A stretch of DNA of 64,000 nt from contig JAIXQH010000014.1 in assembly GCA_027484055.1 (NCBI GenBank), forward strand, positions 62,001 through 126,000, written 5' to 3'. The notes beneath the pieces were generated by a model. It had not been told where the DNA came from and made no database searches. It saw nothing but the letters and a program-made list of their open reading frames with translations. Positions 1 through 11,558 of the stretch are shown here, piece after piece; positions within the stretch are counted from its first letter, which is position 1, and each line of letters begins with the position of its first letter. Origin of the DNA: Verrucomicrobiaceae bacterium (lineage in GTDB: Bacteria; Verrucomicrobiota; Verrucomicrobiia; Verrucomicrobiales; Akkermansiaceae). The translations under genes and the position numbers were made by a program.

Positions 1-746
1 GCGCCGACGCCCTCGCCCAGCCCAGCGGCAGGAAGTTCGAAATGATCCTCGCCAACCCGCCCTTCGGCAAAAAAGGCGGCTACACCATCGTCGGCGACGA
101 CGGCAAGATCAGCACCGAGAAGCAGGAATACGAGCGGGACGAATTCTGGGCCACCACCGCGAACAAACAGCTCAACTTCCTCCAGCACATCGTCAGCGAA
201 CTCAAAGTCGGCGGCACCGCCGCCGTGGTCCTCCCCGACAACGTCCTCTTCGAAGGCGGAGCCGGCGAAACCATCCGCCGCGAACTCCTCAAACGCTGCA
301 ACGTCCACACCCTCCTGCGTCTGCCTACCGGCATCTTCTACGCCCAAGGCGTGAAGGCCAACGTCCTCTTCTTCGAGCGCAAGGAAGCCAGCGAAAAGCC
401 CTGGACCAAAGACCTCTGGATCTACGACCTCCGGACCAACCAGCACTTCACCCTCAAGACCAACCCGCTGGCCAACAAAGACCTCGACGATTTCAAAGCC
501 GTCTATCACCCCGGAGCCTTCGCCAAGCGCAAGGAAACCGAGCGCTTCAAGAAATTCACCTACTCCGAGATCACCGCCCGCGACAAAGCCAACCTCGACA
601 TCCTCTGGCTCAAGGACGACAGCCTCGAAGACAGCGACAATCTCCCACCCCCAGCCCTGCTAGCCGCCGAGATCGTCGAAAGCCTGGAAGCCGCGCTGGC
701 AGAGTTCCGCGCGGTGGAGGAGGCGTTGGCGGTCGCTGAGGAGTGA
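1..746 (+). CDS. hsdM: Type I restriction-modification N-6 adenine methylase (HsdM), C-terminal part
   Basis: The gene is cut by the window start; the open frame continues upstream of the first ATG at 42, with ADALAQPSGRKFE read before it. The NPPFG motif near the start is the catalytic (D/N)PP(Y/F) motif of S-adenosylmethionine-dependent N6-adenine methylases. The downstream stretch (VVLPDNVLFEGGAGETIRREL, then the region around GVKANVLFFER) is typical of the HsdM family. HsdM methylates adenine within the target of a type I restriction system, working with HsdS and HsdR. The C-terminus is rich in Glu and Ala. No hsdS or hsdR follows; the next gene runs on the other strand, so any partners lie upstream of the window. 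Codon use is strongly C-ending, as in the block near 58-62 kb. Confidence 0.85.
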   Translation, partial: ADALAQPSGRKFEMILANPPFGKKGGYTIVGDDGKISTEKQEYERDEFWATTANKQLNFLQHIVSELKVGGTAAVVLPDNVLFEGGAGETIRRELLKRCNVHTLLRLPTGIFYAQGVKANVLFFERKEASEKPWTKDLWIYDLRTNQHFTLKTNPLANKDLDDFKAVYHPGAFAKRKETERFKKFTYSEITARDKANLDILWLKDDSLEDSDNLPPPALLAAEIVESLEAALAEFRAVEEALAVAEE

Positions 747-827
747 TAAAACTGCAGAGCTTGAATATCGGAAAGATGAGGATTTTAGATCTTTGAGTTC
801 TTTGTGCTCTTTGCGGTTAGAATCCAA

Positions 828-855
828 CAATCTCCAATCTCCAATCTCCAATCTC
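828..855. repeat. Heptamer tandem repeat (CAATCTC)x4 in an intergenic gap
   Basis: Four exact copies of CAATCTC stand head to tail, followed by a degenerate fifth copy (CGATCCT). The repeat lies in the roughly 270-bp non-coding gap between the methylase and der. The bases just before it (TTTGTGCTCTTTGCGGTT) form a T/G/C-rich low-complexity stretch. No gene, RNA or clear terminator is visible elsewhere in this gap. Confidence 0.8.
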
Positions 856-1016
856 CGATCCTCTTGGCGCTCTTCCTAACTTGGCGGTTCAACAATCTGC
901 TTCGTTGATCAGAGTTCACCGCGAAGCCGGGTGGGTGGTCTGGGGTAGAAGGGAGATTCGGAGCGAGTGGGCAGGAATAGGACTTATTAGACCTATGGTT
1001 TCCTAACTCTTTGTGC

Positions 1017-2417
1017 TCAATGCCCCTGCGGCTTGGTGTTCTTCGGCGTCCACTCTTTGCGGGAGCGGGAGCGGACGGAGAGCACGACGGGGATGCCGGG
1101 GGCGGGGTGGGCGGCGCGGAAGCGGTTGATGATGTAGGACTCGTAGCTCTGGGCCATGAGGCGCTTGTCGTTGACGAAGAGCACGACGGTGGGCACGGGG
1201 ATGACGCTGTATTTTTCCTCCACGGCGGCGGTGGCGTAGTAGAGCTTGAGGCGCTTGTGCAGCTTGTTGTCGATCGGTGGCGGCTGGGCCTCGAAGGCTC
1301 CTTGGAGGATGCGATTGAGCTGGCCGGTGCCGGGGATGTTTTGGGCGCTTTTACGGATTTTTAGAGCCTCGCGGAGCACGTGATCGACCGAGCCGCCGGT
1401 TTTCGCGGAGCAGGCGACGAAGGGGGCGTAGTGGAGGAAAAAGAGCTCCTTGCGGACGTGCTCGGTGGCTTCTTCGAGGCGGGCATTGCGGTTGGCTCCG
1501 GGGTGGAAGAGGTCGAACTTGTTCAACACGATGAGGCAGGGTTTTTTCTCCTCCATGATGAGCTGGGCGATTTTCCGGTCCATGGAGGTGACTCCGGCGG
1601 CGAGGTCGATGACGAGCACGCAGAGATCGGCGCGGCGCACGGCTTTCTCGGTGCGCATGGCGGAGAAGACTTCCACGGAGTTGTCGCGCTTGGCCCGGGG
1701 GCGGAGTCCGGCGGTGTCGATGAGGGTGAAATTCTCGCCCTCGAAGGAGTAGGGGAGATCGACGGCGTCGCGGGTGGTGCCAGCGATGTCGGAAACGATG
1801 GTGCGCTCGTCTTTGAGGATGGCGTTGACGAGGGAGGATTTCCCGGCGTTGGGCTTGCCGACGATGGCGAGCTTGATGCCGATGGCCTCGGCGACTTCGG
1901 CCTCAGCTTCGGTCTCGGAAACGAGTGGGGCGATGACGGCGTCGATTTCATCGCAGAGCTGGCCAAAGTTACGGCCGTGCTCGGCGGAGACGAAGACGCT
2001 GCTACCGAGGCCGAGGCGGGTGAAATCGGAGTGGGAGTTCTCGTGCTTGTCGTCGTCCACCTTGTTGATGACGAGCAGCACGGGCGGCTTAGCCTTACGG
2101 AGTTTTTGCGCGAGCGCCTGATCCACGGCGGTGAGGCCGGAGTGGGCGTCCACGACGAAGAGGATCAAATCCGCCGTCTGCATGGCGATGTCCGCCTCGA
2201 TGCTGACCTGCTCGTCGAAGCCGTCCTCGATGCCGCCGCCGATGCCGCCGGTGTCGATGAGGGTGCAGGGGACTTGGGTCGCCTTGGACGGCGCAGCGAT
2301 GCGGTCGCGAGTGACGCCGGGCTGGTCGTGGACGATGGCGATCTTCCGCCCAGCGAGACGATTAAAGAGAGCGGATTTTCCGACATTGGGACGTCCGACG
2401 ATGGCGACAGTAGGCAT
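1017..2417 (-). CDS. der: Ribosome-associated GTPase Der (EngA)
   Basis: Der is a double-GTPase-domain protein that acts late in 50S ribosomal subunit assembly. The 466-residue length is normal for the family. The first P-loop GRPNVGKS is at residues 8-15, with DTGG near 55-58 and NKVD at 118-121. The second P-loop GKPNAGKS is at residues 187-194, followed by DTAG and NKFD motifs. A KH-like RNA-binding domain fills the C-terminal third. The ATG at 2417 gives MPTVAIVGRPNVGKS directly, so the start is secure. It lies 74 bp downstream of ligA on the same strand, probably as the last gene of a three-gene operon. Long open frames opposite it on the plus strand are shadows. Confidence 0.97.
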   Translation of the reverse strand: MPTVAIVGRPNVGKSALFNRLAGRKIAIVHDQPGVTRDRIAAPSKATQVPCTLIDTGGIGGGIEDGFDEQVSIEADIAMQTADLILFVVDAHSGLTAVDQALAQKLRKAKPPVLLVINKVDDDKHENSHSDFTRLGLGSSVFVSAEHGRNFGQLCDEIDAVIAPLVSETEAEAEVAEAIGIKLAIVGKPNAGKSSLVNAILKDERTIVSDIAGTTRDAVDLPYSFEGENFTLIDTAGLRPRAKRDNSVEVFSAMRTEKAVRRADLCVLVIDLAAGVTSMDRKIAQLIMEEKKPCLIVLNKFDLFHPGANRNARLEEATEHVRKELFFLHYAPFVACSAKTGGSVDHVLREALKIRKSAQNIPGTGQLNRILQGAFEAQPPPIDNKLHKRLKLYYATAAVEEKYSVIPVPTVVLFVNDKRLMAQSYESYIINRFRAAHPAPGIPVVLSVRSRSRKEWTPKNTKPQGH

Positions 2418-2491
2418 GGGAGGGGGATCTAAGAGGAGAAATGAAACAAACGCAAGGTCGGAGGTTTATTTCGTGAATCCGGGCCTGGCGG

Positions 2492-4720
<2,229 letters not shown>

Positions 4721-4749
4721 TCAAGACGTGAATCCGCGTGATGAGGGGA

Positions 4750-5943
4750 TTACTTTTTCCGAATCCGCCAGATTTCCACGAGCTGGTTACGCTCTGGGAC
4801 TCGGCTGCCGAAGCGGTCGGTCTGGCCGAGATAGACGGCTTGGGTGAGCTGGCCAGGGCGCTTGACGGATGAGATGAACTCGGCGGCAGCGGTGGCGCGG
4901 TCGGAGGAAAGGGTGCGGTTGGAATCGACATTTCCCGTTTCGGAGGCGTAACCGATGGCGAGCAGAAGGTCGCCATCTGGGGTGTCATTCACCAGTGTGC
5001 GGATGGCCTCAGCATCGGCAGGAGCGAGGGCGCTGGAGCCAGTGGCAAAGTTGAGAGTTTGCAGGACATTCGCGCCGAGATCGACGGCGAGGCTGCTGTA
5101 GGCCGAAGAGATGGCGGAGTCTGGGAGGTTTTCCAGCTTACGAAGGCTACGGAAAAGCTGAACGGCGGCGGGGAGTAGTTCGCTTTCTGAGCTGGCGAAG
5201 AGCTTGGCCTTGGCGAGTTCGACTTCGAGTTCTTTCACGCGAGCTTCGAAAAAGTCCTTGGCCCGGCGAGTTTCTTCGAGCTGGCGCTGGAGGTTGGCGA
5301 AATCGTCTTTTAATGCGCCGTCGCTCATGGTTGTCATTTTCTGACGCGCGGCGGCGAGTTCTGCGGAGAGGGCGTCGCGTTGGGACTTGGCATCGAGAAG
5401 GTCACGGCGAAGTAAGTCGAGGTCTGATGTGGCGACGAGGGCGCGGTTCAAGTCGGCTTGGAGCCGCGAGTTTTCCGCAGAGAGGCTTTGGCGGATTTTT
5501 TCCGAGCGGATGATTTCTGCGCTGCGGGCGGAGAGTTCATTGTCTTTTTCGGTCAGCATCCGTTGGTAGCTGGTGGCAAGTGCGACGAGGGATTCTGCGT
5601 CCTTTTTGAGCCGGGAGGCGATGTCTTCGATCGGTTCTGAGGAGCCAGCTAGTGGACTGAGTCCTAAGCTGAGGCGTTGTTGATTGATATTGTCATTGAG
5701 CGTGGCTAGCGCGGCCTTCGCTTGGGCGAGATCCGCTTCTTGGGGGGCGCTCCGCATGAAGCCGCCGCGGACGGCCATGGCGATGAGGACGCCTAGAAGG
5801 GCGATGATGACAAAGGCCAAGGCAATCGCTGGCGTAACGGTGGATTTAGGTCCGCTCGTTAGTTCTTGGGGGTTTTCAACTTCGCTAGGCAATTTCTCTC
5901 CTGACATGGGGGTAGGTTGGCCAGTGGCTGGGCTTGGTGTCAA
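4750..5943 (-). CDS. Membrane-anchored coiled-coil protein with OmpA-like C-terminal domain
   Basis: This 397-residue protein has a Ser/Pro-rich cytoplasmic start, one transmembrane segment at about residues 38-58 (AIALAFVIIALLGVLIAMAV), and a long predicted coiled coil at about 75-245 with many Ala, Glu, Lys and Arg heptads. The last ~110 residues (NFATGSSALAPADAEAIRTL ... LSSDRATAAAEFI) look like an OmpA/MotB-type peptidoglycan-binding domain. The architecture suggests an envelope protein linking inner membrane and cell wall; the exact role is unknown. It is the first gene of a minus-strand run with ligA and der. The 84-bp gap to the divergent FN3-cyclophilin gene should hold both promoters. 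Confidence 0.7.
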   Translation of the reverse strand: MTPSPATGQPTPMSGEKLPSEVENPQELTSGPKSTVTPAIALAFVIIALLGVLIAMAVRGGFMRSAPQEADLAQAKAALATLNDNINQQRLSLGLSPLAGSSEPIEDIASRLKKDAESLVALATSYQRMLTEKDNELSARSAEIIRSEKIRQSLSAENSRLQADLNRALVATSDLDLLRRDLLDAKSQRDALSAELAAARQKMTTMSDGALKDDFANLQRQLEETRRAKDFFEARVKELEVELAKAKLFASSESELLPAAVQLFRSLRKLENLPDSAISSAYSSLAVDLGANVLQTLNFATGSSALAPADAEAIRTLVNDTPDGDLLLAIGYASETGNVDSNRTLSSDRATAAAEFISSVKRPGQLTQAVYLGQTDRFGSRVPERNQLVEIWRIRKK

Positions 5944-6027
5944 CTCGTGGCTTTAATGGGGTTGGCTTTAGCAGGCACGAAAAATCTTGATTGTTCTTCG
6001 CAAACCGTTTGATTGCTTGAAAATCTC

Positions 6028-8070
6028 ATGAGTGCCTTTCCGCAGTTTCCCATTCTCGCTTTGCTCGTTACCCTCGTTCTCGGGACGACGCAGGCTCAGC
6101 TCAGAGCAGCGGCACCGATCGCGCCGTCGAATCTGAAAGTGACTCCAATTGGGGCGAATTCATTCCAACTCGAGTGGAAAGATGAGTCACTCGACGAAAC
6201 GGGCTGGGAGATTCGGACTAGCTTGGGAAATGCGGTACCGACACGATTTGATCGCATCACTGCAGCGAATGTAGGTGGCAAGGTTGTCATTTTCGGGGGC
6301 TACTTACCGGGTGTAACCATCAATTTCCAGGTGGCTGCTTACAATGGGACCAGCGGTTCCGAGCAGTTTGGTTTGAGCCCGATTGTGAAAGGCAAGGCCT
6401 TGTCACCCGCGAGGTTTCAACCCCCTACCACTTTGAAAGTCCTTGGGTTTAACGACGGTGAGGTGCTCTTGACTTGGCTAGACAAGTCCACCGTAGAACT
6501 TGGCTACGAAGTGGAAATGAAGGCTGGGAATGCGGCCAGCTACTCTTTGTTAGGCACCACCAATCCTGGGACTACTTTCAATATCACCATTGGGGATTTG
6601 ACTCCGTCCACTCTCTATTCGTTTAGGGTTCGAGGACTTACTACAAGCCAAGTCAGCACAACGCCCTACATTTACAGTTCCTACACCAATGAGGTTTCTT
6701 TCACGACCAAGCCGTTTCAAGCTCCGACAAACTTGGTGGCTAAGGCTCTGGGTGATTCCACGATCGGTCTTACATGGAACGATGAATCGAGTATAGAAAC
6801 CGGCTATGATGTGGAGTTTCGTGAGGTCGGGCAGACGGTTACCGATGGTGGTAGCATTGCCGCCAATTCAAAAAGTGTGAACATCAATGATCTGGTGATA
6901 GGGGTGCCTTACGAATTTAGAGTTCGTGCTTCTAAGGGCGCATTGAAATCAGAATTCACGCCGTATGTGTCATTAAAAATTGATGACCGTTTTACCTCAT
7001 CGCTGAACCCAGCCATCTTTTTCGAAACGCCATTCAATTATCCCGTATTAACCACAAGACCTGAGAGTGTAACGAGTGTCACGGTGACGGGTTTGCCCGC
7101 AGGATTGAGTTATGATTCGGCCACCAAAACGATCAGTGGTTCGGCTACCGTAGAGGGTGTTAGGATCGCTAAGATCACTGCATTTTATGGAAGCAGTTAT
7201 TCGGTTCAGCGCGACCTTATGCTGAGAATCGTAAGACCTCCAAAAGCACCACTCATCGCGCTGAGCTATACGCCGCAGGTGCTAACGGTGCGTCGTTCGG
7301 TTAAATTATCTGTGAATGGTCGATTCTCAGATCCTGACACCCTGAGTGCCCAACGCGTGACAACGACCTTGGGGAGTTTTGACATGATTCTCTACCCATT
7401 GGCCACGCCGCTGACCGTGAAAAATTTCTTAGCGTATGTGAATGGGAAGCGTTATACTGATTGTTTTTTTCATCGGTCACTGCCGGATTTCGTCCTTCAA
7501 GGAGGCGGTTTTAAGCAATCGACGAAATCAGGTTTCACGAGTGTCGTGAAGTTGCCGCCTGTCTTGAACGAGCCTGGTGTGTCCAACCTCAGAGGAACCA
7601 TCGCCATGGCAAAACTCCCTGATTTACCAAATAGCGCGACATCTGAGTTTTTCGTGAATGTGAACGATAACTCGGAGAATTTAAATGCTCAAAACAGTGG
7701 CTTCACGGTGTTCGGACGCGTGCCGACAACCGGCATGGCGGTCGTCGATGCGATCAATGCACTCCCACGCAGAACGTATAGTTTGAGTCTAGCTGGAGTG
7801 AGTCAGTCCTTTTCAGACATCCCGATCAATTCGGTAACTCCTTCGCCTGTCATTATTCCGACTCAGTTGGTGAAAATGATCTCGATCGCACCTGCGCCGA
7901 TCTTGAGCTATCAGGTGACAAGTCAGAACCCGAGTGTCGCCACAGCCGTTTTATCCAAAACTGACTTCATCATTGCGGGGATTGCTAAAGGCACCACGAC
8001 GGTGACGGTGACGGCCATCGATTTAGACGGTCAAACGACCAGTCAAGTCATCCCTGTAACCGTAAACTAA
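6028..8070 (+). CDS. Secreted FN3-repeat protein with cyclophilin-type peptidyl-prolyl isomerase domain
   Basis: The ATG at 6028 gives a clear signal peptide (hydrophobic FPILALLVTLVLG, then TTQAQ), so it is preferred to the in-frame TTG at 6013. About three fibronectin type III repeats follow (openings near APSNLKVTP, PPTTLKVLGF, APTNLVAKAL), then a putative-Ig-like segment. A cyclophilin domain lies at about residues 440-600, with TTLGSFDMILYP, FFHRSLPDFVLQGGGF, and SEFFVNV for the family's SQFFI motif. A Big_2-like beta-sandwich tail ends the protein. Cyclophilins catalyse proline cis-trans isomerisation; here the activity would be extracytoplasmic. The canonical 'FHRVI' reads FHRSL, so activity is likely but unproven. 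It is divergent from the OmpA-like gene. Confidence 0.85.
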   Translation: MSAFPQFPILALLVTLVLGTTQAQLRAAAPIAPSNLKVTPIGANSFQLEWKDESLDETGWEIRTSLGNAVPTRFDRITAANVGGKVVIFGGYLPGVTINFQVAAYNGTSGSEQFGLSPIVKGKALSPARFQPPTTLKVLGFNDGEVLLTWLDKSTVELGYEVEMKAGNAASYSLLGTTNPGTTFNITIGDLTPSTLYSFRVRGLTTSQVSTTPYIYSSYTNEVSFTTKPFQAPTNLVAKALGDSTIGLTWNDESSIETGYDVEFREVGQTVTDGGSIAANSKSVNINDLVIGVPYEFRVRASKGALKSEFTPYVSLKIDDRFTSSLNPAIFFETPFNYPVLTTRPESVTSVTVTGLPAGLSYDSATKTISGSATVEGVRIAKITAFYGSSYSVQRDLMLRIVRPPKAPLIALSYTPQVLTVRRSVKLSVNGRFSDPDTLSAQRVTTTLGSFDMILYPLATPLTVKNFLAYVNGKRYTDCFFHRSLPDFVLQGGGFKQSTKSGFTSVVKLPPVLNEPGVSNLRGTIAMAKLPDLPNSATSEFFVNVNDNSENLNAQNSGFTVFGRVPTTGMAVVDAINALPRRTYSLSLAGVSQSFSDIPINSVTPSPVIIPTQLVKMISIAPAPILSYQVTSQNPSVATAVLSKTDFIIAGIAKGTTTVTVTAIDLDGQTTSQVIPVTVN

Positions 8071-8131
8071 CACAGGATTTCAAACCTTCTCTCTGGATGT
8101 TTCTGTCAAAGCGGCTTTAATCCGAGCTGCC

Positions 8132-10549
8132 ATGACGATTTCTCCATCTGACTATGAAAAGCTAGGTCAATTCTATCTCGGCCGAGGATACGATCCCGAC
8201 ACAAAAGTCGTGCAGGATGATCTGATCCTTTACGATTCCAAAGATATGGTGACACACGGCGTCGTCTTAGGGATGACAGGCTCTGGGAAAACGGGTCTCT
8301 GCCTCGCCATGCTAGAAGAGGCGGCGATGGATAGCATTCCGGCGATCATCATCGACCCGAAGGGCGACATCTCGAATTTACTCCTCACCTTTCCGACCCT
8401 GGACGCCGCAACTTTCCGGCCATGGATCAACGAAGATGACGCGGCGAAAAAAGGAATCACTCCTGAAGAACATGCTGCGAAGACCGCAGAACTTTGGAAA
8501 AACGGGCTTGCCGACTGGGGGCAATCACCCGAGCGCATCGCGACGTTGCGCGAGAAAGTGGACATCACGATTTTCACCCCCGGCAGCAAGGCGGGGATTC
8601 CTGTTTCCATCCTCAGTTCCTTGGAGGTGCCGCCCCTTGAAGTGATGGAAGATGCTGAGCTGTTGGGCGAGCGAGTGGAGAGCACCGTTTCCTCACTGCT
8701 TTCACTCGTCGGGGTGAATGCCGACGCGATTCAGAGTCCGGATGCGGTTTTAGTTGCTGCCATTTTCCAGCATTCTTGGGCAAATGCTCAGAATGTGAGC
8801 CTTGAGTCGCTCATTCGCCACATCCAGAAGCCGGTGTTTGATAAAGTTGGCGTGATCGATCTGGAGTCCTTTATGCCGGAGAAATCGCGGCAAGTTCTAG
8901 CATTGAAATTCAATAACTTACTCGCCTCCCCAGGCTTCGCCACCTGGCTGGAAGGCCCGCCCTTGGACATTGCGAAAATGCTCCACACCCCGGCGGGTAA
9001 GCCTCGGGTTTCGATTTTTTCAATCGCCCATCTTGGCGATGCCGAGCGCATGTTTTTCGTGAGTCTCTTGCTCAATCAGATGCTTGGCTGGATGCGTTCG
9101 CAAAATGGCACCACCTCGCTGCGTGCCCTGTTATACATGGATGAAATTTTCGGCTACCTGCCACCCAGCGCCAACCCACCGTCTAAGCGGCCGATGATGA
9201 CCTTACTGAAACAGGGACGCGCCTTTGGTGTTGGTTGCCTGCTGGCCACGCAAAATCCGGTGGACCTTGATTACAAGGCGCTTTCAAACATCGGCACTTG
9301 GTTTCTAGGTCGCTTGCAAACCGAGCGCGACAAGCTCCGGGTGCTCGATGGGCTAGAAGGCGCAGCGGGTTCACAGAATGCCAAATTCGACCGCAGCAGC
9401 ATGGAAAAACTCATCTCAGGGCTCGGGAATCGCGTCTTCCTCATGAACAACGTCCACGAGGATGCGCCGGTGATTTTTCACGTCCGCTGGGCGATGAGTT
9501 ACCTCACCGGTCCGCTGACCCGCACTCAGATCAAGACCCTCATGGACCCGAAACGCGGAGAATTCATGAAATCCACCGCCACCAGCGCCGCTGCCACCGC
9601 GAATCCGATGGCCATGCCGGGCATGACTGCAAGTGCGACTGCCGCCACCTCGCGGCCCAACGTCGGAGCGGGTGTGACGGAATATTTTTTCCCCGTCAAT
9701 GGCCGCGGAGAAGGTGTCACCTACCAGCCGCATCTGTTGCGCGAAGGAGTGGTGCATTTTTCTTCGACTAAAGCGGGTGTCGATGGCCCACGGACCGTGC
9801 GCTTGGTGAATCCCATTTTAGCCAGTGGAATCGATTGGGAAACCGCGCTGCCCCTACCGAGCAAGTGGGCCGCTGCAAGTAACCCCGTGGCAGGGGCTGG
9901 ATTTGCTGAATTACCGGGATTCGCCATGAATGCCGCGAACTACAAGCAGGTGGAAAAGGACTTCGCCGAGTGGCTCTACCGCAACGAACGGGCCGAGATT
10001 TTCAGCTGTCCGGCGCTCAAGGAGTGGTCGAAAATCGGTGAGTCCGAGTCCGAATTCCGCGCCCGCTTGACCCATGAAGCCCGTGAGATGCGGGACGCGG
10101 CCATTGAGAAAATCCGTGGGAACGCCATGAAAAAAATGACCACCATCGAGTCTCGGCTACAAACGGCACAAGGCCAACTCGCCAAGCAAAAGGCCGAATC
10201 CAATTCTGCGGTCCTCCAGGCTGGCGTCTCCGTGCTCGGTGGGATTCTCGGCGCATTTTTCGGCCGGAAGTCGGGTCTAGGGTCGATCAGCAGCGGTGCC
10301 TCCTCCATTGGTAAGGCCAGCGCCGCCTACAAGCAGCACGGAGACGTGGCCGCAGCGAACGCGAAAATTGAAAGTATTTCTCAAGAAATCGAAGCCGTGA
10401 AAGCCGAGCTAGAAGCCGCCATTTCCCAACTCACCGAGACCTATGATCCGGCCGCCCTGAGGCTGGAAACGGAGTCCATCAAGCCTTCGAAAACGGATGT
10501 GAAAGTGCAAAGTGTCGCACTGCTGTGGGTGCCGAATGAGGGGACTTGA
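8132..10549 (+). CDS. HerA-like ATP-binding protein (FtsK/HerA superfamily)
   Basis: This 805-residue cytoplasmic ATPase has a Walker A motif GMTGSGKT at residues 47-54, IIIDPKGDISNLL shortly after, and a Walker B-like ALLYMDEIFGYLPP. A conserved LLKQGRAFGVGCLLATQNPVDLDYKALSNIG block is typical of HerA/VirB4-type pumps. An Ala/Met-rich linker follows, then a coiled coil near 640-770 containing a small Gly-rich stretch. HerA-like ATPases usually move DNA or protein and often pair with a NurA nuclease; no such partner is seen here, so the substrate is unknown. It lies 61 bp after the FN3-cyclophilin gene and 64 bp before tRNA-Leu. Confidence 0.8.
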   Translation: MTISPSDYEKLGQFYLGRGYDPDTKVVQDDLILYDSKDMVTHGVVLGMTGSGKTGLCLAMLEEAAMDSIPAIIIDPKGDISNLLLTFPTLDAATFRPWINEDDAAKKGITPEEHAAKTAELWKNGLADWGQSPERIATLREKVDITIFTPGSKAGIPVSILSSLEVPPLEVMEDAELLGERVESTVSSLLSLVGVNADAIQSPDAVLVAAIFQHSWANAQNVSLESLIRHIQKPVFDKVGVIDLESFMPEKSRQVLALKFNNLLASPGFATWLEGPPLDIAKMLHTPAGKPRVSIFSIAHLGDAERMFFVSLLLNQMLGWMRSQNGTTSLRALLYMDEIFGYLPPSANPPSKRPMMTLLKQGRAFGVGCLLATQNPVDLDYKALSNIGTWFLGRLQTERDKLRVLDGLEGAAGSQNAKFDRSSMEKLISGLGNRVFLMNNVHEDAPVIFHVRWAMSYLTGPLTRTQIKTLMDPKRGEFMKSTATSAAATANPMAMPGMTASATAATSRPNVGAGVTEYFFPVNGRGEGVTYQPHLLREGVVHFSSTKAGVDGPRTVRLVNPILASGIDWETALPLPSKWAAASNPVAGAGFAELPGFAMNAANYKQVEKDFAEWLYRNERAEIFSCPALKEWSKIGESESEFRARLTHEAREMRDAAIEKIRGNAMKKMTTIESRLQTAQGQLAKQKAESNSAVLQAGVSVLGGILGAFFGRKSGLGSISSGASSIGKASAAYKQHGDVAAANAKIESISQEIEAVKAELEAAISQLTETYDPAALRLETESIKPSKTDVKVQSVALLWVPNEGT

Positions 10550-10613
10550 TTTCAGCACTCTGAGAAATCCTCTTGCGCTAGGTCACTCGGCCCGCCAACC
10601 TGCCGCGCACCAA

Positions 10614-10693
10614 GGCGGCTTGGCGGAATTGGTAGACGCGCTCGACTCAAAATCGAGTTCTAACGAGTGTGGGTTCGAGTCCCACAGCCGCTA
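10614..10693 (+). tRNA. tRNA-Leu (anticodon CAA)
   Basis: The acceptor arm GGCGGCT pairs with AGCCGCT (one G-T at the first pair). The D arm is GCG...CGC. The anticodon stem CTCGA/TCGAG encloses loop CTCAAAA, giving anticodon CAA (codon UUG). A medium-long variable arm fits leucine class II tRNA, and the T arm is GTGGG-TTCGAGT-CCCAC. CCA is not encoded; a short T run follows. Confidence 0.95.
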
Positions 10694-10741
10694 CTTTTTA
10701 CAACTGCGACAGCCGGTGACTTTTTTCCGACACACGCAGAA

Positions 10742-11557
10742 ATGGCAAACCCTCGCACCATCGGCATCATTGCAGGCAGCGGCGTCTATCCCGAGACCTT
10801 CATCGCGTCCGCCCGTCTCAAGTCTCCCGGCATCCGGCTCGTCGTGGTCGCCTTCCACGGGGAGACGGATCCCGATTTGGAAAAACTCGCAGACGCCACC
10901 GAGTGGGTGCGCGTGGGTCAATTGAGCAAACTCATCAAGTTTTTCACCCGCGAAGGCGCTGCTGAAGCGGTCATGATGGGCCAGATTTCCCCGAAAAACC
11001 TCTTCGATCTCCGCCCAGACATCCGCATTCTGCTGATGCTCGCCCGGGTGAAAGAGCGCAACGCAGAAACGCTCTTCGGCGCCATCGGCGAGGAGTTGGC
11101 GAAGGACCACATCACCCTGCTTCCCGCCACGACGTTTCTCGAAGACCATCTCCCCGCTGCCGGGCATGTCTGCGGGCCTGTTTTTAAAAAACGCCAACTC
11201 AGCGACGCCGCATTCGGCTTCCGCATCGCCAAGCAAACCAGCGCCCTCGACATCGGCCAGAGCGTCGTCGTCCGGCACGGCACCGTTCTTGCGGCAGAGG
11301 CTTTTGAAGGGACGAATGCCTGCATCAAGCGCGGTGGCGAGCTCGGCCGGGGGAAAGACGTGCTGCTCGTCAAAGTTTCCAAACCGAATCAAGATTTGCG
11401 CTTCGATGTGCCAGTCATCGGCCCTCAAACCATCGAGACCTGCGCGGCGGCTGGCGTGAGTGGCATCGCCATCGAAGCCGGGAAAACGCTGCTTTTAGAA
11501 AAAGCACGCCTCGCCGAGCTCTGCACCAAGCATCAGATCGGCATCCACGCGATTTGA
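10742..11557 (+). CDS. lpxI: UDP-2,3-diacylglucosamine pyrophosphatase LpxI
   Basis: LpxI hydrolyses UDP-2,3-diacylglucosamine to lipid X and UMP in lipid A synthesis, replacing LpxH in many bacteria. The 271-residue length is normal. The N-terminus (TIGIIAGSGVYPETF) and the LLPATTFLEDHLPAAG, RHGTVLAAEAFEGTNACIKRG and FDVPVIGPQTIE blocks match the LpxI (DUF1009) family. The ATG at 10742 is chosen because the upstream in-frame ATG at 10667 lies inside the tRNA-Leu gene. The presence of lpxI implies a lipid A-type outer membrane. No other lpx gene is adjacent. Confidence 0.93.
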   Translation: MANPRTIGIIAGSGVYPETFIASARLKSPGIRLVVVAFHGETDPDLEKLADATEWVRVGQLSKLIKFFTREGAAEAVMMGQISPKNLFDLRPDIRILLMLARVKERNAETLFGAIGEELAKDHITLLPATTFLEDHLPAAGHVCGPVFKKRQLSDAAFGFRIAKQTSALDIGQSVVVRHGTVLAAEAFEGTNACIKRGGELGRGKDVLLVKVSKPNQDLRFDVPVIGPQTIETCAAAGVSGIAIEAGKTLLLEKARLAELCTKHQIGIHAI

Positions 11558-11558
11558 C

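Noticed and set aside
1380-2432. Long open frame on the plus strand opposite der (350 residues)
   Set aside because: It is very rich in Gly, Asp, Glu and Val and is the antisense shadow of a clear der gene.
10667-10741. Upstream start for lpxI
   Set aside because: It begins inside tRNA-Leu; the family N-terminus starts at 10742.
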